Below are positions 1-11,029 of a DNA stretch of 64,000 nucleotides, piece after piece. Origin of the DNA: Gymnopilus junonius. Lineage: Eukaryota > Basidiomycota > Agaricomycetes > Agaricales > Galerinaceae. The stretch lies in the NCBI GenBank assembly GCA_015501075.1, contig JADNYJ010000121.1, positions 1 to 64,000 of the forward strand, written 5' to 3'. The notes beneath the pieces were generated by a model. It worked only from the letters and a program-made list of their open reading frames with translations. It did not search any database and was not told where the DNA came from. Made by a program: the position numbers and the translations under genes. Positions within the stretch are counted from its first letter, which is position 1. Each line of letters opens with the position of its first letter.

Positions 1-662
1 CACGAGGTAAACACAACTCCACGGCAGGTATGCCAGGTCGCGGCTTCAGGCCGTCAGGATCGAGGCCCCCAGGATTTGACGACGACGACTCCATCTCCTG
101 CACAAGCCAAGGTTGTTCTTCGATTCAACGGGCACGACGACAGCGATGACACTAGCGATCAGGAAGTTGATCGAATTTCAACAGCTACTCACCGATCACA
201 GGTAGTCAGATACGACGGGATGTTGACGATGACAACAGCGACAATGAGACCCTGGATAATCAAGTTACGATTTTGGAGAAGAACCTCAAGAAGAACAAGC
301 GTCCACGCTCAGAGAAGACACATGGCGAGAGCTACAGCCAAAAGGAGGTAGTGTTCTCCTTAACGTACCCTGATCCTTCTCGCTCATTATACCATCAGAG
401 ACAGACCTTGAAAGCAGTGGAGAACAGACTAGTCCAGAGTCATCCCATCGCAGATGGAAGTCCGGATAAGAGGAGCGCCAATGCAACACCTACACCTCAA
501 CGAACGGAACGTGCTACCAGAGCCTCGGTCACGAAGCACGTAAGTTATCTTCCTAGTACATAAGTTCATTCTAATGCTTTTTCAAAGTCTTTGGACGTCA
601 ATAAACTACCCCTGAAGAAGAAAGCCAAAGTTACGAAGACCAAGAAGAATCCCAAGCCGTGA
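1..662 (+). CDS. 3' part of an unrecognised gene with a Lys-rich tail
   Basis: I do not recognise this gene. One frame is open from about 171 to 539; it has an Asp/Asn-rich stretch (DDDNSDNE) and then a basic, charged segment near 275-317 that could form a coiled coil. A 48-nt intron (540-587, donor GTAAGT) separates it from the last exon, 588-662, which keeps the frame and ends KKNPKP with TGA at 660-662. The join is phase 0. Another frame, 76-351, is also open upstream, so the 5' exons and the start are uncertain, and the window edge may cut the gene. The basic tail suggests a nuclear or nucleic-acid-binding protein; this is inference from composition only. Confidence 0.4.
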
Positions 663-890
663 GCTTTGCGCATTGCCGCCTGTATTTCTAGTTCGGGTGT
701 ATGTAAATTGCTTCATCAATGATATTATTGCGCAATCTATAGTGTGTGTGATGTGGGTATCTGAATTGTCGAGATGATTAGTCTAGGTTATCTGGCAGGA
801 ATGAGAAATAGATCATATTACATGACTCTATATGGGCACGGTGATAAGATGTACATAGCAAGACATTGTTATTTATTGGCGTCACTTCAT

Positions 891-1057
891 TACATTCCGG
901 TACATCGAACGACCGCTTACATTCCTATTTACCGAACGACTGCAATAACTCACGATACATTCCCATGCATTATCAGGTATCGGGAAACTGATTCTGTGCT
1001 GACTGCGGTGCTGCTATTTCTATGTACCTCAATGTAAGCCATCGTTCGATGTACTGC
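891..1057. repeat. Imperfect inverted repeat (fold-back)
   Basis: The arm at 891-925 (TACATTCC...GTACATCGAACGA...TTACATTCC) is complementary to 1031-1057 (AATGTAAGCCATCGTTCGATGTAC) with a few mismatches; the loop is about 105 nt. It may be the remains of a small fold-back element. Confidence 0.45.
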
Positions 1058-1162
1058 TATCCAGACATCGCAACCACAGCATGGAATGTAATTCATATAT
1101 GGGCACGCAAGGCTATATACCTGTCGGTCACTTTTTCTGATGCTTGTCCTAGCACCAGCCCG

Positions 1163-1247
1163 GACTCTGCCCTGCCCTGCCTCTGCCCTGCCCTTGCCCT
1201 GCCCTGCCCTGCCGCCCTCCTCTTGCCCTGCCCTGCCCTGCCCTCCA
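1163..1247. repeat. CCCTG microsatellite/minisatellite
   Basis: Short direct array of CCCTG units interrupted by CCTCTG and CTTG variants. The purine/pyrimidine strand bias produces long spurious open frames on both strands, which I did not annotate. Confidence 0.8.
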
Positions 1248-1536
1248 CCTGCCCTACCACCTGCCCTAGTCCTCAGAGGACCCGGCCCTACCCTAGTCCC
1301 CCCCACAGACGCCCCATAACCCTAAGTCGACTATTGTGCGTGAGGTACTACCTCCGCACGCCCTTCTTTCACTTATGGGATGCCTGGTGTGGCCTCTCGA
1401 CGGTGCGTAGCACGTCAGCTGGCTGCTACTGCCGCCTCCCCTGTTCTTTCTTCGTAGCTACATTTCGTGTATTAGATAGTTTGTAAATAATTTATCTACT
1501 GTTGAGGACTACTGTATACAACATTTCTACACCATA

Positions 1537-2959
1537 ATGACGCATAACCAGACTCTACCAACCATTCCTTGGACTGCAAACAAAAGCGAACTCATTTACA
1601 AACTCCTGACGGAATTGGCAAAGAAGGAGAACCATGTAGCCCTGTACGGTGTTCAGAAGGGCAATGTGAGTCTTTTACCATGATTATGTCATTTCTGATC
1701 ACGTTCCGAGCCCAGAAAACCATTGGATCGAGCAAAAGCAAGGTCCACAAGGAAATAGCCTCTGTGCTCTTTCCCGAGCTCTTTTCGGGCAACGAGGAGG
1801 TCCTCGCCTCTCGCGTTAAGGGAAAGATCGAAGAGTAAGTCATTCTTTTGTCTCGTCTTTATGTAATTTAATCTATGTGGTTCTCTAGTCTCTATTCGCG
1901 CTACAAAAAAGAGTTGAAGCGCATCACAGTCACAGGAGGCGGTATAGGTGGAAATGACGAGGACCCAGCACAATCTGAGTCCCAAGAAGATTCTGTGTCT
2001 TACTTCATCGGGGATGGGCCGGATGATGCTACACCAAGCAAGGCGCGAAATATATGGGGTGTACCTTTGTCTTATTGGTATTCTTATGATAAAGGGCTAA
2101 ATGTCTTTAGAAAAAATTAATAGAACCTTTCCTTTCTTTGCTGAGATGCATCGCTATCTATGCGGCCATCCAAATGCGATTCCGCCACTTGTCACAACAG
2201 GTGTCGGGCCTGCAGGGCTAGCGTTGTGCAGTTCCAACCAATCGGCGAGGAACCGCTGCAAGTTCTTGCCTCGATGGAACCGACGGAACCTCAACTGGTC
2301 ACCAATAACTCAGTTCCGCCAACTACGCCAGTCCATTCTTCTGCATCAGCGGAGCCTCCGAAGGCTACCCAGGTCCAGGTTACAGCAAAGAAGCATTCCG
2401 CTAAGGCATCATCTTTTGCGATCACTGATGCTGCTGTAGAAAAGGCAAAGTCGTCCATTCAGCATGTCCAGAAGAAGACCTTCGAGGAGCGGCTTGGTGA
2501 TGCAGCAGAGTATGTGCTCTTCTTTAATTTATATCTACTCGACATTGATATTTAAATTATCCAGGGCACATCTTGAACTTGCTAACGCCGGGAAGCTGCT
2601 GCACACCATCTAGATAAGCAGCGGTTGATTCTGGACCAAATTTCTCAGGTCAACAAGAAGCGCGATCAAATTCTTGCCTTCGTGACAGCGAACATCTATT
2701 CCGTCAGTAAAGCTAAGTGCCAGCTTCGTGAATTGGATGCTCAAGAGGCAGAATTACAGCGTGGTATCAAGCTCCTAAAGTTCGTTCACCTTCTCCTGCC
2801 TCATCCTCTTCTGTTCGACCTTCATCTCCTATTCAACCATCTTCTCCTCTTTTGCCTTCTTCTCCTCTCCATAATTTGTCCCCTGTTCAAGCACATAGCA
2901 TCGAGTGGGATATTGAGCATGGTGAATCACTTCCTCATACTGACAGTGATACCTTTTAA
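1537..2959 (+). pseudogene. Myb/SANT-like protein of a PIF/Harbinger element (decayed)
   Basis: PIF/Harbinger elements usually code for two proteins, a Myb/SANT-like DNA-binding protein and the DDE nuclease; this looks like the first. Exons: 1537-1665, 1716-1834, 1889-2058, then 2111 onward, with GT-AG introns of 50-55 nt and matching phases. The N-terminal part (IPWTANKSELIYKLL, then KVHKEIASVLFP and SRVKGKIEDLYSRYKKELKRI) has the spaced Trp/Phe and helices of a trihelix or SANT-like domain. A middle Ser/Thr/Pro linker, a coiled coil (about 2630-2780) and a Ser/Pro-rich tail ending at TAA 2957-2959 follow. The frame must change near 2215, 2590 and 2780 to keep reading protein-like sequence, so I call it broken. 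Its partner is the minus-strand transposase just downstream, in convergent orientation. Confidence 0.6.
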
Positions 2960-3006
2960 TCCATCCTCATTCATTTTCATTCTGCTTTTAACTACTTTTT
3001 AATTTT

Positions 3007-3110
3007 CTTTTATTCACTCATCATGCATCTCTTAATCATGGATACCCCAGTCGCTCTTTTATCTTTTATTCACTCATCATGCATCTCTTAATTATGGATA
3101 CCCCAGTTGC
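3007..3110. repeat. Tandem duplication, two 47-bp copies
   Basis: Copies at 3007-3053 and 3063-3109 (start CTTTTATTCACTCATC, contain ATGGATACCCCAG) differ at very few positions. They lie between the 3' ends of the two convergent Harbinger genes. Confidence 0.85.
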
Positions 3111-3159
3111 TTAATTATTACATGTTACAACCCTTGGTGGTAGGCTAGTAATTCCAGTG

Positions 3160-4445
3160 TTAATCTACGCCATTTGGCTTCTCCCAAGTCTTCTGCTTGA
3201 TTGAGCTCTTCTTCTTCTTGATCAAAATCATTGTGGCCTGCATCTTCAACTCATCTGCAGCAGTGTGAGATGCTACGAACTCTGCAGCTGAGTCAGGTCC
3301 TTCAACATCGATAATAAGGTTGTGAAGAATGATTGTGATCGTAATCCATCGGCAAGCCTCCTTGTGGTCATGATTGTTGAAGACATTGACCCGAAGACCA
3401 CGTAAACATTGAAACCATCCTTTAAGGGCACCCATGCAGTGCTCAGAGCGGACTTGGATATGAGATGCAGCTTTGTCAAAGATAGCATTTTCCTGGGATT
3501 GATGCAGCTGGTTCACGGTGAATCGGGAATTACTCGAGGTGAAAGGGTATATGCAGAATCAGCCCAAGCAAATTCTTCACCTTGGAACAGATAATCAGGA
3601 TTCTTGAATGCACAGGTATGCTCAAATGCAGCCGCATCATGGGCTGATCCTGTAAAACCAGGCGAATAATCACAATGCATAGATTGGATGGGACATTTCC
3701 AATCTAAATTACTTGGTCAGTTGGTCATGATAGCTTTAGTCCACAACGTACTTGAGCATTGAGACCATAATTTGATTTCCGAGTGTAATATGCATCTCCA
3801 TTGTGCCCTGGTTTGGCATAAAAGACAACAATTGTCCCATCATACATCAAATAGCCCTCTCGCCACAAACCCCGAAAGCCTAAATGATTGTCCATCCACT
3901 CCTTCTCTCTCTCCTTTTCTTCCTCTGTGAGTTGACGAACAAAAATGTCATGCAAAGACTCAATTGCCTCAAAACACCACCTTGTGTAATTTTCAATTGT
4001 CCCTTCTGAGACCCCCGTATTACGAGCTATATCTTCAAGGGAAGCTGCATTTCCAAATCGGCCCATTCTATAGAGTGTAATTGCAGCTGGACATCAACTG
4101 GAGCTTGAGCATTGTTTGAATTATTGGTGAAAACAGGATGATCTTTGATAAGAAGCAAGATGAACTCAAAAACATGGGGTGAAACACGTAACATATTGGT
4201 AAAACGGCCATGGTCCTCTGGATTCTGGGCATATTCCCATGCCAGGTGAAGGTTGCCAGCTTTTAAAACCTCTGGTCGGCCCGAAGGTATCGTGTTGTCT
4301 TGATTCCCTCTAAGATAGCAAGATCATGCTGGATCCACTCAACAATTGAATGAACATCATCTCCTGGTGGGTTGATAAGGTCCCTAATAGCCATAAACTT
4401 GATGTAGCTTTTTCGTAGATGTTCGTGATAATTTTCTCGAGGCAT
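3160..4445 (-). pseudogene. PIF/Harbinger DDE transposase (decayed)
   Basis: This encoded the transposase that cuts and joins a PIF/Harbinger element. Read from 4445 downward it shows the N-terminal helical part (MPRENYHEHLRKSYI), a helix-turn-helix segment (GNAASLEDIARNTGVSEGT), the first catalytic Asp in MYDGT (about 3830), the second in WADSAY (about 3560) and the catalytic Glu in RSEHCMGALKG (about 3440), followed by the basic C-terminal tail. One 47-nt intron (about 3719-3766) fits. The readable protein jumps frame near 4290, 4085, 3685 and 3525, with a stop near 3520, so no full-length enzyme can be made. All three catalytic residues can still be seen in separate frames. The family assignment is strong; the exact ends are inferred. 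Confidence 0.7.
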
Positions 4446-4659
4446 AATGGAAGGCAGAGAAGAGTTAAAGGACAGGAAAAAGAAAGATTATCTACGATAA
4501 TATCGCGCGGAAGGGAATGCCCGAGCCATGTGTGCTAAAAATAGAGTCACGGCATTACAACCTGCAACCGCGGATATGCAGATAAGCGTCGCTGATGGCT
4601 CAACTTTGAGCTCCCCTAATGTTTGCTCATTACTGAGTACTAAAACTAGTATATTCTAG

Positions 4660-5064
4660 GCCTATAGAGCTGTCGCACGTTGGAGCTCAGGCTCTTATGT
4701 GCAACCTCCTCACTCTTTCCTGGATTTCTCAGGTGACAATTGGGGTGACAGCGACAGGCGCAATCCCTCCGACGCCCCTCGCAACCTTCCTCCCTACACC
4801 ATTCAAGGCAAGAAGCCTATGCGGGAGATCGAACGTGTTGTTGAGAAGCTGAATGACAAGCAGTGGGAGGAAATCATGTCCGCCGCTCATGAAATGGCCG
4901 CTGGTAAGGGAAAAAAGAGGTCAAAGTCATTATCAGGTGACGATGCTTCCTCAGAAGCTGCTGGCAACATCAAGGAGGAGGAGAAGTTGGACTTTGAGCT
5001 TGAGGATGATGCTGCCACCAGTGCTGATGATATGGATACTACCGAGGACCTCAAAGAAGAGTGA
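4660..5064 (+). CDS. Unrecognised acidic C-terminal exon
   Basis: An open frame begins after a possible acceptor (TATATTCTAG, ending near 4659) and runs to TGA 5062-5064. It has no convincing ATG, so it is probably a last exon or a truncated gene. The protein has a short helical segment (MREIERVVEKLNDKQW), a basic patch (KGKKRSKS, a possible nuclear localisation signal) and an acidic tail (DFELEDDAATSADDMD). The upstream exons may have been separated by the Harbinger insertion, because the transposon pair ends just 5' of it. I do not recognise the family. Confidence 0.35.
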   Translation, partial: AYRAVARWSSGSYVQPPHSFLDFSGDNWGDSDRRNPSDAPRNLPPYTIQGKKPMREIERVVEKLNDKQWEEIMSAAHEMAAGKGKKRSKSLSGDDASSEAAGNIKEEEKLDFELEDDAATSADDMDTTEDLKEE

Positions 5065-6405
5065 GATGTGCTGTTCCCACTGTCGTAATACCAAATTGAA
5101 TTGATTTCACCCATCCTTTCGAGAAACTGAAATAATGATTTTCATAAATAGCTCATACAACTTTTCAGTCACTTCCAAGCCTGCAAAAGCACCAGAGCCT
5201 TTTGAAAGGATTCGGGACCTTCTTTTCAAAAGTTCCTGATGCTTTTGCACTTTTCAACTTGTGAAAGTACTGCAAGTCCCGAAAGTTCGGGGTGTATTTC
5301 TTCTGATGGAGGCCTCAAAGTCAATACCAAGCATGATTGTTAACGCCTTCAGTATTCATTTGTCTCCTTCACCATCTAGGCCAGTATCTCACCAACAACA
5401 CGTGACTCATTGTCTAATTTCAGGTAGTCTGTCACCCAAACTTAGAGCATCGCCGTCAACTCGGATAACAATTCCAGCAACTCAGTCAACATACGCTTTC
5501 ATCTTCTCATACAACCTCTCACTAACTCAATCGATTTTAGGGATCGCCTTTTCTTCCTTTGAGCAATATTGTCTCTGAATTTTATTTTCTCATTCCAGCG
5601 GATTTGGGGTGTTTTCGTACTAGGGACAGGTCTCAATTTCCGTGATTGGGCCAAGAGTCACGTAATCCTGCATTCATATAAGTAGTCTCGTACCCATCCG
5701 TTTTTGGTGATATTCATGAGAACCGCGCATGATGGCTAAAATTGATGGCGCGGACTATCACCAGAATGTCTGGTGCATTTGAACCGCGCAACCCCCCATT
5801 GTAACGGCACATGACTGTGTCACATCAATTTCCGTGATTGGGCCAAGAGTCATGTAATCCTGCATTCATAATATATACGAGGAGATATAGGACATTACGA
5901 GCTTTCATGGTCCTGGATGGCGTGACTGAAAGAAGTGACATAAGTCATCAGAATGCGAATTGATTTATTGGAGGCAAATATTCCGATGTCGAAATCCGAG
6001 CCAGAAGGCAAAAATAAAGCGAGGATGACCAATAGACAGTCTGCATGAGATTGTTAGCCATTAGATTGGTGCAGGATTGGCATGAAGAACATGCATGGAG
6101 AAGGAGAGATGCGTCAGCTATTCTTTCCTATTCAGATTTTGATCAATCAGTTTTTGATCAGAGAAACCTGCACATATGGCAGTTGCGACCAGACGACAAG
6201 TCGTTCTAAATGATGTCAGTCCTGATATTGTGTTCATTCTGCTCAACGCTCGATTTACATGAAGATACAGAAGTTCTCGGAGACGCATCATCCTTCTCTA
6301 GTTTGATGAGAGTTCACGACGATGGGGAGCGAGCCGGGAGAGCTGCTTTTAGGAGCCTGGCTTGCTACATGGTCGTGGGACTTGCCGGCTGTTGCCGAGC
6401 TTTGA
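5065..6405. other. Intergenic region with a hairpin and a spaced direct repeat
   Basis: No supported gene. Around 5180-5250 an imperfect hairpin pairs GCAAAAGCA with TGCTTTTGC. The 46-bp direct repeat is listed separately. Confidence 0.45.
5633..5870. repeat. Two 46-bp direct repeats 192 bp apart
   Basis: Copies at 5633-5678 and 5825-5870 (start TCAATTTCCGTGATTGG, end TGCATTCATA) differ at one position. Each contains ATTGG, the reverse of a CCAAT box, so a promoter or LTR remnant is possible but unproven. Confidence 0.8.
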
Positions 6406-7714
6406 ATGAGTGAGGTGACACAGCCACATCCTTACCTCTCACCAATGCCACATCCTTACCTCTCACCAATGCCACCACCGAAACGAAAATGCCAGTCCGG
6501 TTTAACTGGCATAGAACTAGCGATCGCCCTGGAAGCACTCAAGAATTTGGCTGCTAAAGCTCGCTTTGAGTTGAATACGAAGGTGGAGGGGGGACCAGAG
6601 TTGGAGTTGGATGATGATGAGGATGAAGGCACCGTTCTTTCACACATCGAAAAACTGACGGCACTCCTACAAGCAAGGGCTGACGGCCCACAGGTATGTG
6701 GAATTGACATTCCGGTTGCATCTGACTGACTCAGTGTGCTAGATTTATTCCTTCTCGGGGATGACTGGAGATCTTCTCGACGACTTGCAGGTCCGATTTA
6801 GTGGCATACTGAAACTGAAGGATGATGCTGCTAGCACTGTGGCCTTGAGTGACACCCTTGGAAACAATCAGCTCTGGTTCGCAACCACTCTCCTAACCCA
6901 TCTTCATTTCCTTGAAAATCTTGTTCCGCATTGTGTTTGTTTCGACTTTTCATCACTTGAAATGCTGGTTATAAGCTCACTGTATTTTCCTTCAGAACAA
7001 GTCCATGACATGTCTATGGATCAACGCATTTTTTTACCGGGTCTCTACCATGATTCCGAATCACCTGAAGATGGCTCTAATGTTCCCGCTGTCACCGTGT
7101 CGGACAACAGCCTGCACACAGTGTCAGGGTTCATTGATTTTACAGCCGTGGTGATGGACCCAGCGAAGTTGAGTGTGTTCTCCTTCTCTTCCATGTAGGC
7201 TTGTTCTCAGTTTTCTGCAGCCATTTTCCTAGAGCAGCCTGTCTTGTGGCCTGATGATATGATGTTGTTTGTCTCGGAAGCCAAGGATGTAACCAAAGAC
7301 CTTCAGAAGCACGTTCCTCAGGCAGTTTCGGAGATGCTTGCGTGCACCAGGTGTGCAAAGTGCAGTAGTATTCCCTCCAAATATGCCCTCATGCGCCTCA
7401 CTGCTGATTTTTAGGAAGAAGATTGTGAGGGGCGTTGTCACTGATGGACGAGAATGGATATACCTCATCCTTACCCTGCATGATGGCGATGGAACTGCCA
7501 CTTATGTTCGATCTGACAAGATCAACATCAGTGGGGGTGGGGGTTTTATGGCAGACCACCCCTCCCAAGCAGGGGTCTCCTTGATTTCTGCCATCCTTGC
7601 TCATTGGGTACACTGAGTGGTTCTTTGACTCAAAGAGTTGAACTAATCATCGATTGCCAGATCCTCCATAGTCACCAGCCGTTGGATGAAACCACTGATT
7701 TCTTTAAGTCATGA
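6406..7714 (+). pseudogene. Gene with a PD-(D/E)XK nuclease-like core, six exons, probably frameshifted
   Basis: Likely a member of a fungal lineage-expanded family with a restriction-endonuclease-like fold; substrate and role unknown. Exons: 6406-6693, 6743-6922, 6996-7172, 7221-7350, 7415-7607, 7661-7714. Exon 1 has a duplicated PHPYLSPM unit (24-bp tandem repeat at 6422-6469) and an acidic run. The core shows an Asp in SGFIDFTAVV (about 7130) and then LFVSEAK (about 7270), matching the D...ExK pattern, followed by VPQAVSEMLACT and DGREWIYLIL, typical of these fungal proteins. Intron 2 would use the weak donor GTTCCG. Exon 3 seems to start in one frame (WINAFFYRVS) and end in another, so a one-base deletion near 7080 is likely; an alternative splice could rescue it. 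The last two exons read cleanly to TGA 7712-7714. Confidence 0.55.
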
Positions 7715-8229
7715 GATGCCCCCTGCCACCCATTTTGTTATGCGAGAGTGCCAAGAATGTGTAGTAACTCATGAAATTCATACCTTTGTCTGTGAATCTT
7801 GTTCAACTCGATTTGAGATCTGTCAGTAGTTGAGTGTTACAGATCGCCAGCTTGGTGGCCAATGATCTTTGCCATGCACTGCTTCTCAACTTTCCGCTTG
7901 TCTGAATTTTCCATATCTTTTTGCATATTTGGATATATGTTATGTAGGCCTATTCATTTCCCAAAAAGCTAAGAGATTGGTGGTTGCGTTCTTCAGATAT
8001 TTTATCCTGAGCCACCTATTGGAATGTGAACTACATATTACATGCAGGTGTACCTAAATCAAGCTATACTGTGCAGAAAAAAACTCAACACGATGAATCA
8101 GCCCCTTCACAGGAAAAAGCTCGCTGCACAACAGACATGCCTGAGGGTGTAGCAGCACTGGAAACGATGCCTCTGAGATCTAACATAGGCCGAAAAAACA
8201 AAGTCGAGATGCAGGGTACATCCTACTAC

Positions 8230-8747
8230 CTATTTCTCCACCAGTGCTACTCCTGCTTCTGCTATTCCAGGCTCCAAGTTCGCTTTTCCCTGCGCCAGGA
8301 CATTTTCTTCCACGTCTTCTTCCATCTCAGCCATTCGCCTACTGCAATTGTGATGCTGACGCCCAGTTCGCCTGCCGTGCACCCTCTCCAGCTGCCATGT
8401 CACACTGTGGCTGTTAGAGCAGGTGGTGACCATCCTGCTGTCCCCGTCCCCTCTGCCTCTGCTTCTCGTGGGTCCCTACGCAGGCCCTCATTAGGATCCA
8501 CAGGGCTCTCGCCTACCTCCCCTGATTCCATTTCTGTCCCTTCCTCACCTGTACCTACCTCTTCCTTTTCCTCGCCGGATGCGTCTGGTATTGCACCGCC
8601 TAAACTGAGAATGGGGACGGGGATGGTGTATCGCTCATCCTCAGGCAAGATGTGTGTGCCCATGGCATTGTCATCATCCTCTATGACATCAGCGCTGTCC
8701 TCCCCCTCGGGGTCTATTGGGAGGGCAGGTGGGGTTGGGAAGCCCAT
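8230..8747 (-). CDS. Possible acidic disordered protein fragment
   Basis: The minus strand 8747-8400 is open and rich in Glu, Asp, Pro and Gly (EKEEVGTGEE, EDERYTIPVPIL). A second minus frame to 8230 continues in the same acidic style (MAEMEEDVEENVLAQGK). The plus strand of the same stretch is also open but gives low-complexity Ser/Pro sequence, so the strand choice is uncertain. No family recognised. Confidence 0.22.
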
Positions 8748-9640
8748 TGTGCTTTAGCTTTAGATGGCCTCTTTGGTTTTGTTTGGTGATTCATTACTAC
8801 CTACTTTCATTCTCTTTCATTCTTTTCCCTTCTGTGCATCTCATCTCTTTGATGTTCTTTTTCTTTTATGATCTACCATATACCACCTGGCACACACCAT
8901 CATTCTTTTTCATCTCAATGCAACTACAACAATATACTTACTACATTTCATTTGCTTCTATCATTTACTCTCCGTCTTTCAGCTTACTTCTGCCGTCTCC
9001 TCTCCGCTCATCGCTAGCCTATCTGTACAACCTTTTTTTTCTGCATAACCTCCCTGGAATTCTGACTCAACCTTTGACTTTTCTCTTTCACCTACTATGC
9101 CTTTTAGTGTATGTGGAATAATAGGAATGTTTTTTTCTGTTCATCTCGATGATCTTCGTCAATGATTGTTTTCTCTTTGTTCCAAATCATCTGTGTTCTG
9201 TTGGGTATAAGCAGGTTTCAGACAGGTGGTGTCACCTGAATCTGCACCTTCCTGCTCAGTGCTTATCTCTGCTTTCTACGAGAGCCAGTTGTCCTCCTTT
9301 TCTTCGGGAATTAGGCCTCGAGGCAAACAATTGCTCCAGGAAACCCACATAAGTAGATGATTGGGGGTGCAAACCCCAGATGCATTACACCTAGCTCGTG
9401 GATGAAATGCATTCATATGGACTGAAACCTGATAATGCAAGCTGGACTTGAAGGCGTATGTGTGGACGAATGTCTCCCACAAGTTGACGTTGGCTATGAC
9501 ATTCCAAAAGGCATTCCATACAGCTAACTGTAACTTGCATTAATAGAACTTTTAAGAATTGCATGGTTAATTCCTAATGATCATGGTACTTGGTATTTGT
9601 TGTCTGCATCAAGGGCACACCAGCATTAGAATTGGGTACC

Positions 9641-9645
9641 TAGTG
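9641..9645. repeat. Copia target-site duplication, left (TAGTG)
   Basis: TAGTG directly precedes the left LTR and is repeated exactly at 11900-11904 after the right LTR. Confidence 0.92.
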
Positions 9646-9846
9646 TGTTGGAAATATATGTAGAACTGAAATATAATTCCTTAAGCTTTAGGCCTCCTAC
9701 AGACGGCCTTTTATACATATCTACAAAGTATCTACTATGTTCTAGTGTTATCTACTAAATAGGATTACTAAGTCAATTACTAAGTTAATTACTAATTAAT
9801 ATGTTCTCGAATATCCTGGTTAATGCCGGACTGATCACTTCCGACA
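9646..9846 (-). repeat. 3' LTR of the Copia element
   Basis: 201 bp, starts TGTTGGAAATATATG and ends CTTCCGACA on the plus strand. The polypurine tract lies at 9847-9860. Confidence 0.92.
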
Positions 9847-9860
9847 CTCCCCTTCAATTT
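9847..9860 (-). promoter_or_regulatory. Polypurine tract of the Copia element
   Basis: Minus strand AAATTGAAGGGGAG directly abuts the 3' LTR, where plus-strand DNA synthesis of an LTR element is primed. Confidence 0.8.
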
Positions 9861-10451
9861 AGCATTCCTAAATATAAATCCATCAAAATATCGTCCAAAT
9901 GCAGAATTTAGACCGCAAACAATCCTTTGCACCCAGAGGGAACACTCAAGCATCCTCCGAAAATCCATCCAATTCAGTGAGGGAACACTTAAGCCATCCC
10001 CACTAAAATTTCCTTCCTAAACAGTATGCCCTGGCAGGATCACTGAAGACATCTGCCCTCCAAAATATATCTATCCCAATATAATTGTTGTCCCATCAAT
10101 AGTTGATCTTGTTTAATGAAATTGCATATGTCGATTTTTCATGCTCTGGCTCAGGTAACTCTTGTCCATCATTGGTTGTTTTTGCATGGCAATAGCATGC
10201 AATGTGTCCAGCATGTCTGCATCGGTAACATTCTTTTGATCTGTCATTTGATCCTTCCCGGTTGTCTCGATTTGGTCCTCAGCATGTTCCTGTCAGTCCT
10301 TTCCCATCAGAGTTCTTCACCATCAAAGTGGATTCCACTAGGGCTGGGTAAGATATTATTTGCAGCTGTCAGTATCATCAGATATTCCAGCTGACCTCTG
10401 TCATGTCAGAAACCCCTTGTTAATAACAGTTTTATATATATGTCATCAAGA

Positions 10452-10868
10452 TTACAGGTTGGAACTGGGTCCCTCGATGTCGACATTTAACAGCAATGCC
10501 TTCAACTTGGCATCATCGAGCTTGATGAACTCGGCAATGTCGAATCTGGTTGATGACCTGGTTATGGGTATGTCATCATCAAGGGCTGCATCTGCTTGAT
10601 CTGTTTTGGCTAAATCATATGGATCAGGTTGGTTGAAGAGCTCTTCCTCCAGGGCCTCAATGTCAGCCTCATTTGGTGCAATATTCTCGGTGTTGAGAAG
10701 ATCAAGGATAGTGGGTGCAGACTGAACTCGTTGAGCTGGGGCTTGGCCAGCAGGCATTGGTGTAGCAGGTATGTGGACACGAGCCTTGTGGGTCGACTTG
10801 CCATCCTCAAACCCTTTTGTGTAGAAGTCGTATAACTTGGCCAAATCTACAAAGTGTTCTGGGGTCAT
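10452..10868 (-). CDS. Unrecognised reading frame in place of pol in the Copia element
   Basis: About 138 residues from ATG at 10868, and the frame stays open about 20 codons further upstream, so the true start may be higher. The sequence is protein-like: a helical N-terminal part (MTPEHFVDLAKLYDFYTKGF), a Pro/Ala linker, an acidic helix (EADIEALEEELFNQPDPYD) and a C-terminal helical part (KLDDAKLKALLLNVDIEG). It has no retroviral zinc knuckle, no protease DSG motif and no integrase or reverse transcriptase motif. It may be captured host sequence or a diverged structural protein. I do not recognise it. Confidence 0.45.
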   Translation of the reverse strand: MTPEHFVDLAKLYDFYTKGFEDGKSTHKARVHIPATPMPAGQAPAQRVQSAPTILDLLNTENIAPNEADIEALEEELFNQPDPYDLAKTDQADAALDDDIPITRSSTRFDIAEFIKLDDAKLKALLLNVDIEGPSSNL

Positions 10869-11029
10869 GGAGCTGTGAAGGGCAGGGTTAAACCAACCCA
10901 GTTTGGATGCGGTTCGCTTGTCACAAATTTCAGAAGGTGAGATTGAGAATATTTTTTTAGCAGCATGCTACAACCTAAGTAATTCAGCACAGTATCAACT
11001 CATTCCACATCTGGTGGTCCCCCCTTTTG

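Larger units (their letters stand above)
663..1536. other. Intergenic stretch with a fold-back and a pentanucleotide array
   Basis: No credible gene. It holds an inverted repeat (arms about 891-925 and 1031-1057, core TCGTTCGATGTAC and its complement) and the CCCTG array listed separately. It ends at the start of the Harbinger-associated Myb-like gene. Confidence 0.5.
7715..9645. other. Unassigned region, T-rich on the + strand
   Basis: Only weak open frames. 8761-9120 is pyrimidine-rich and gives hydrophobic frames I regard as non-coding. The only segment with protein-like composition is the minus-strand 8230-8747, listed separately. The region is cut at 9645 by the Copia element. Confidence 0.4.

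Noticed and set aside
1300..1326. CCCTAA-like sequence suggesting a telomere remnant
   Set aside because: Only a single AACCCTAA unit is present, next to a CCCTG array; there is no TTAGGG-type tandem.
4597..4619. GGCTCAACTTTGAGCTCCCC followed by TAA, a possible right end and TTA/TAA duplication of the Harbinger element
   Set aside because: No matching inverted copy (starting GGGGAGCTC) was found on the left side within the window, so the end cannot be supported.
8026..8757. 243-codon plus-strand frame
   Set aside because: Low-complexity Ser/Pro sequence with no domain. The opposite strand is at least as protein-like, so I kept only a low-confidence minus entry.
8717..9121. Hydrophobic 134-codon frame that looks like a membrane protein
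   Set aside because: The underlying DNA is a pyrimidine-rich run, which gives Phe/Leu/Ser-rich frames by composition.
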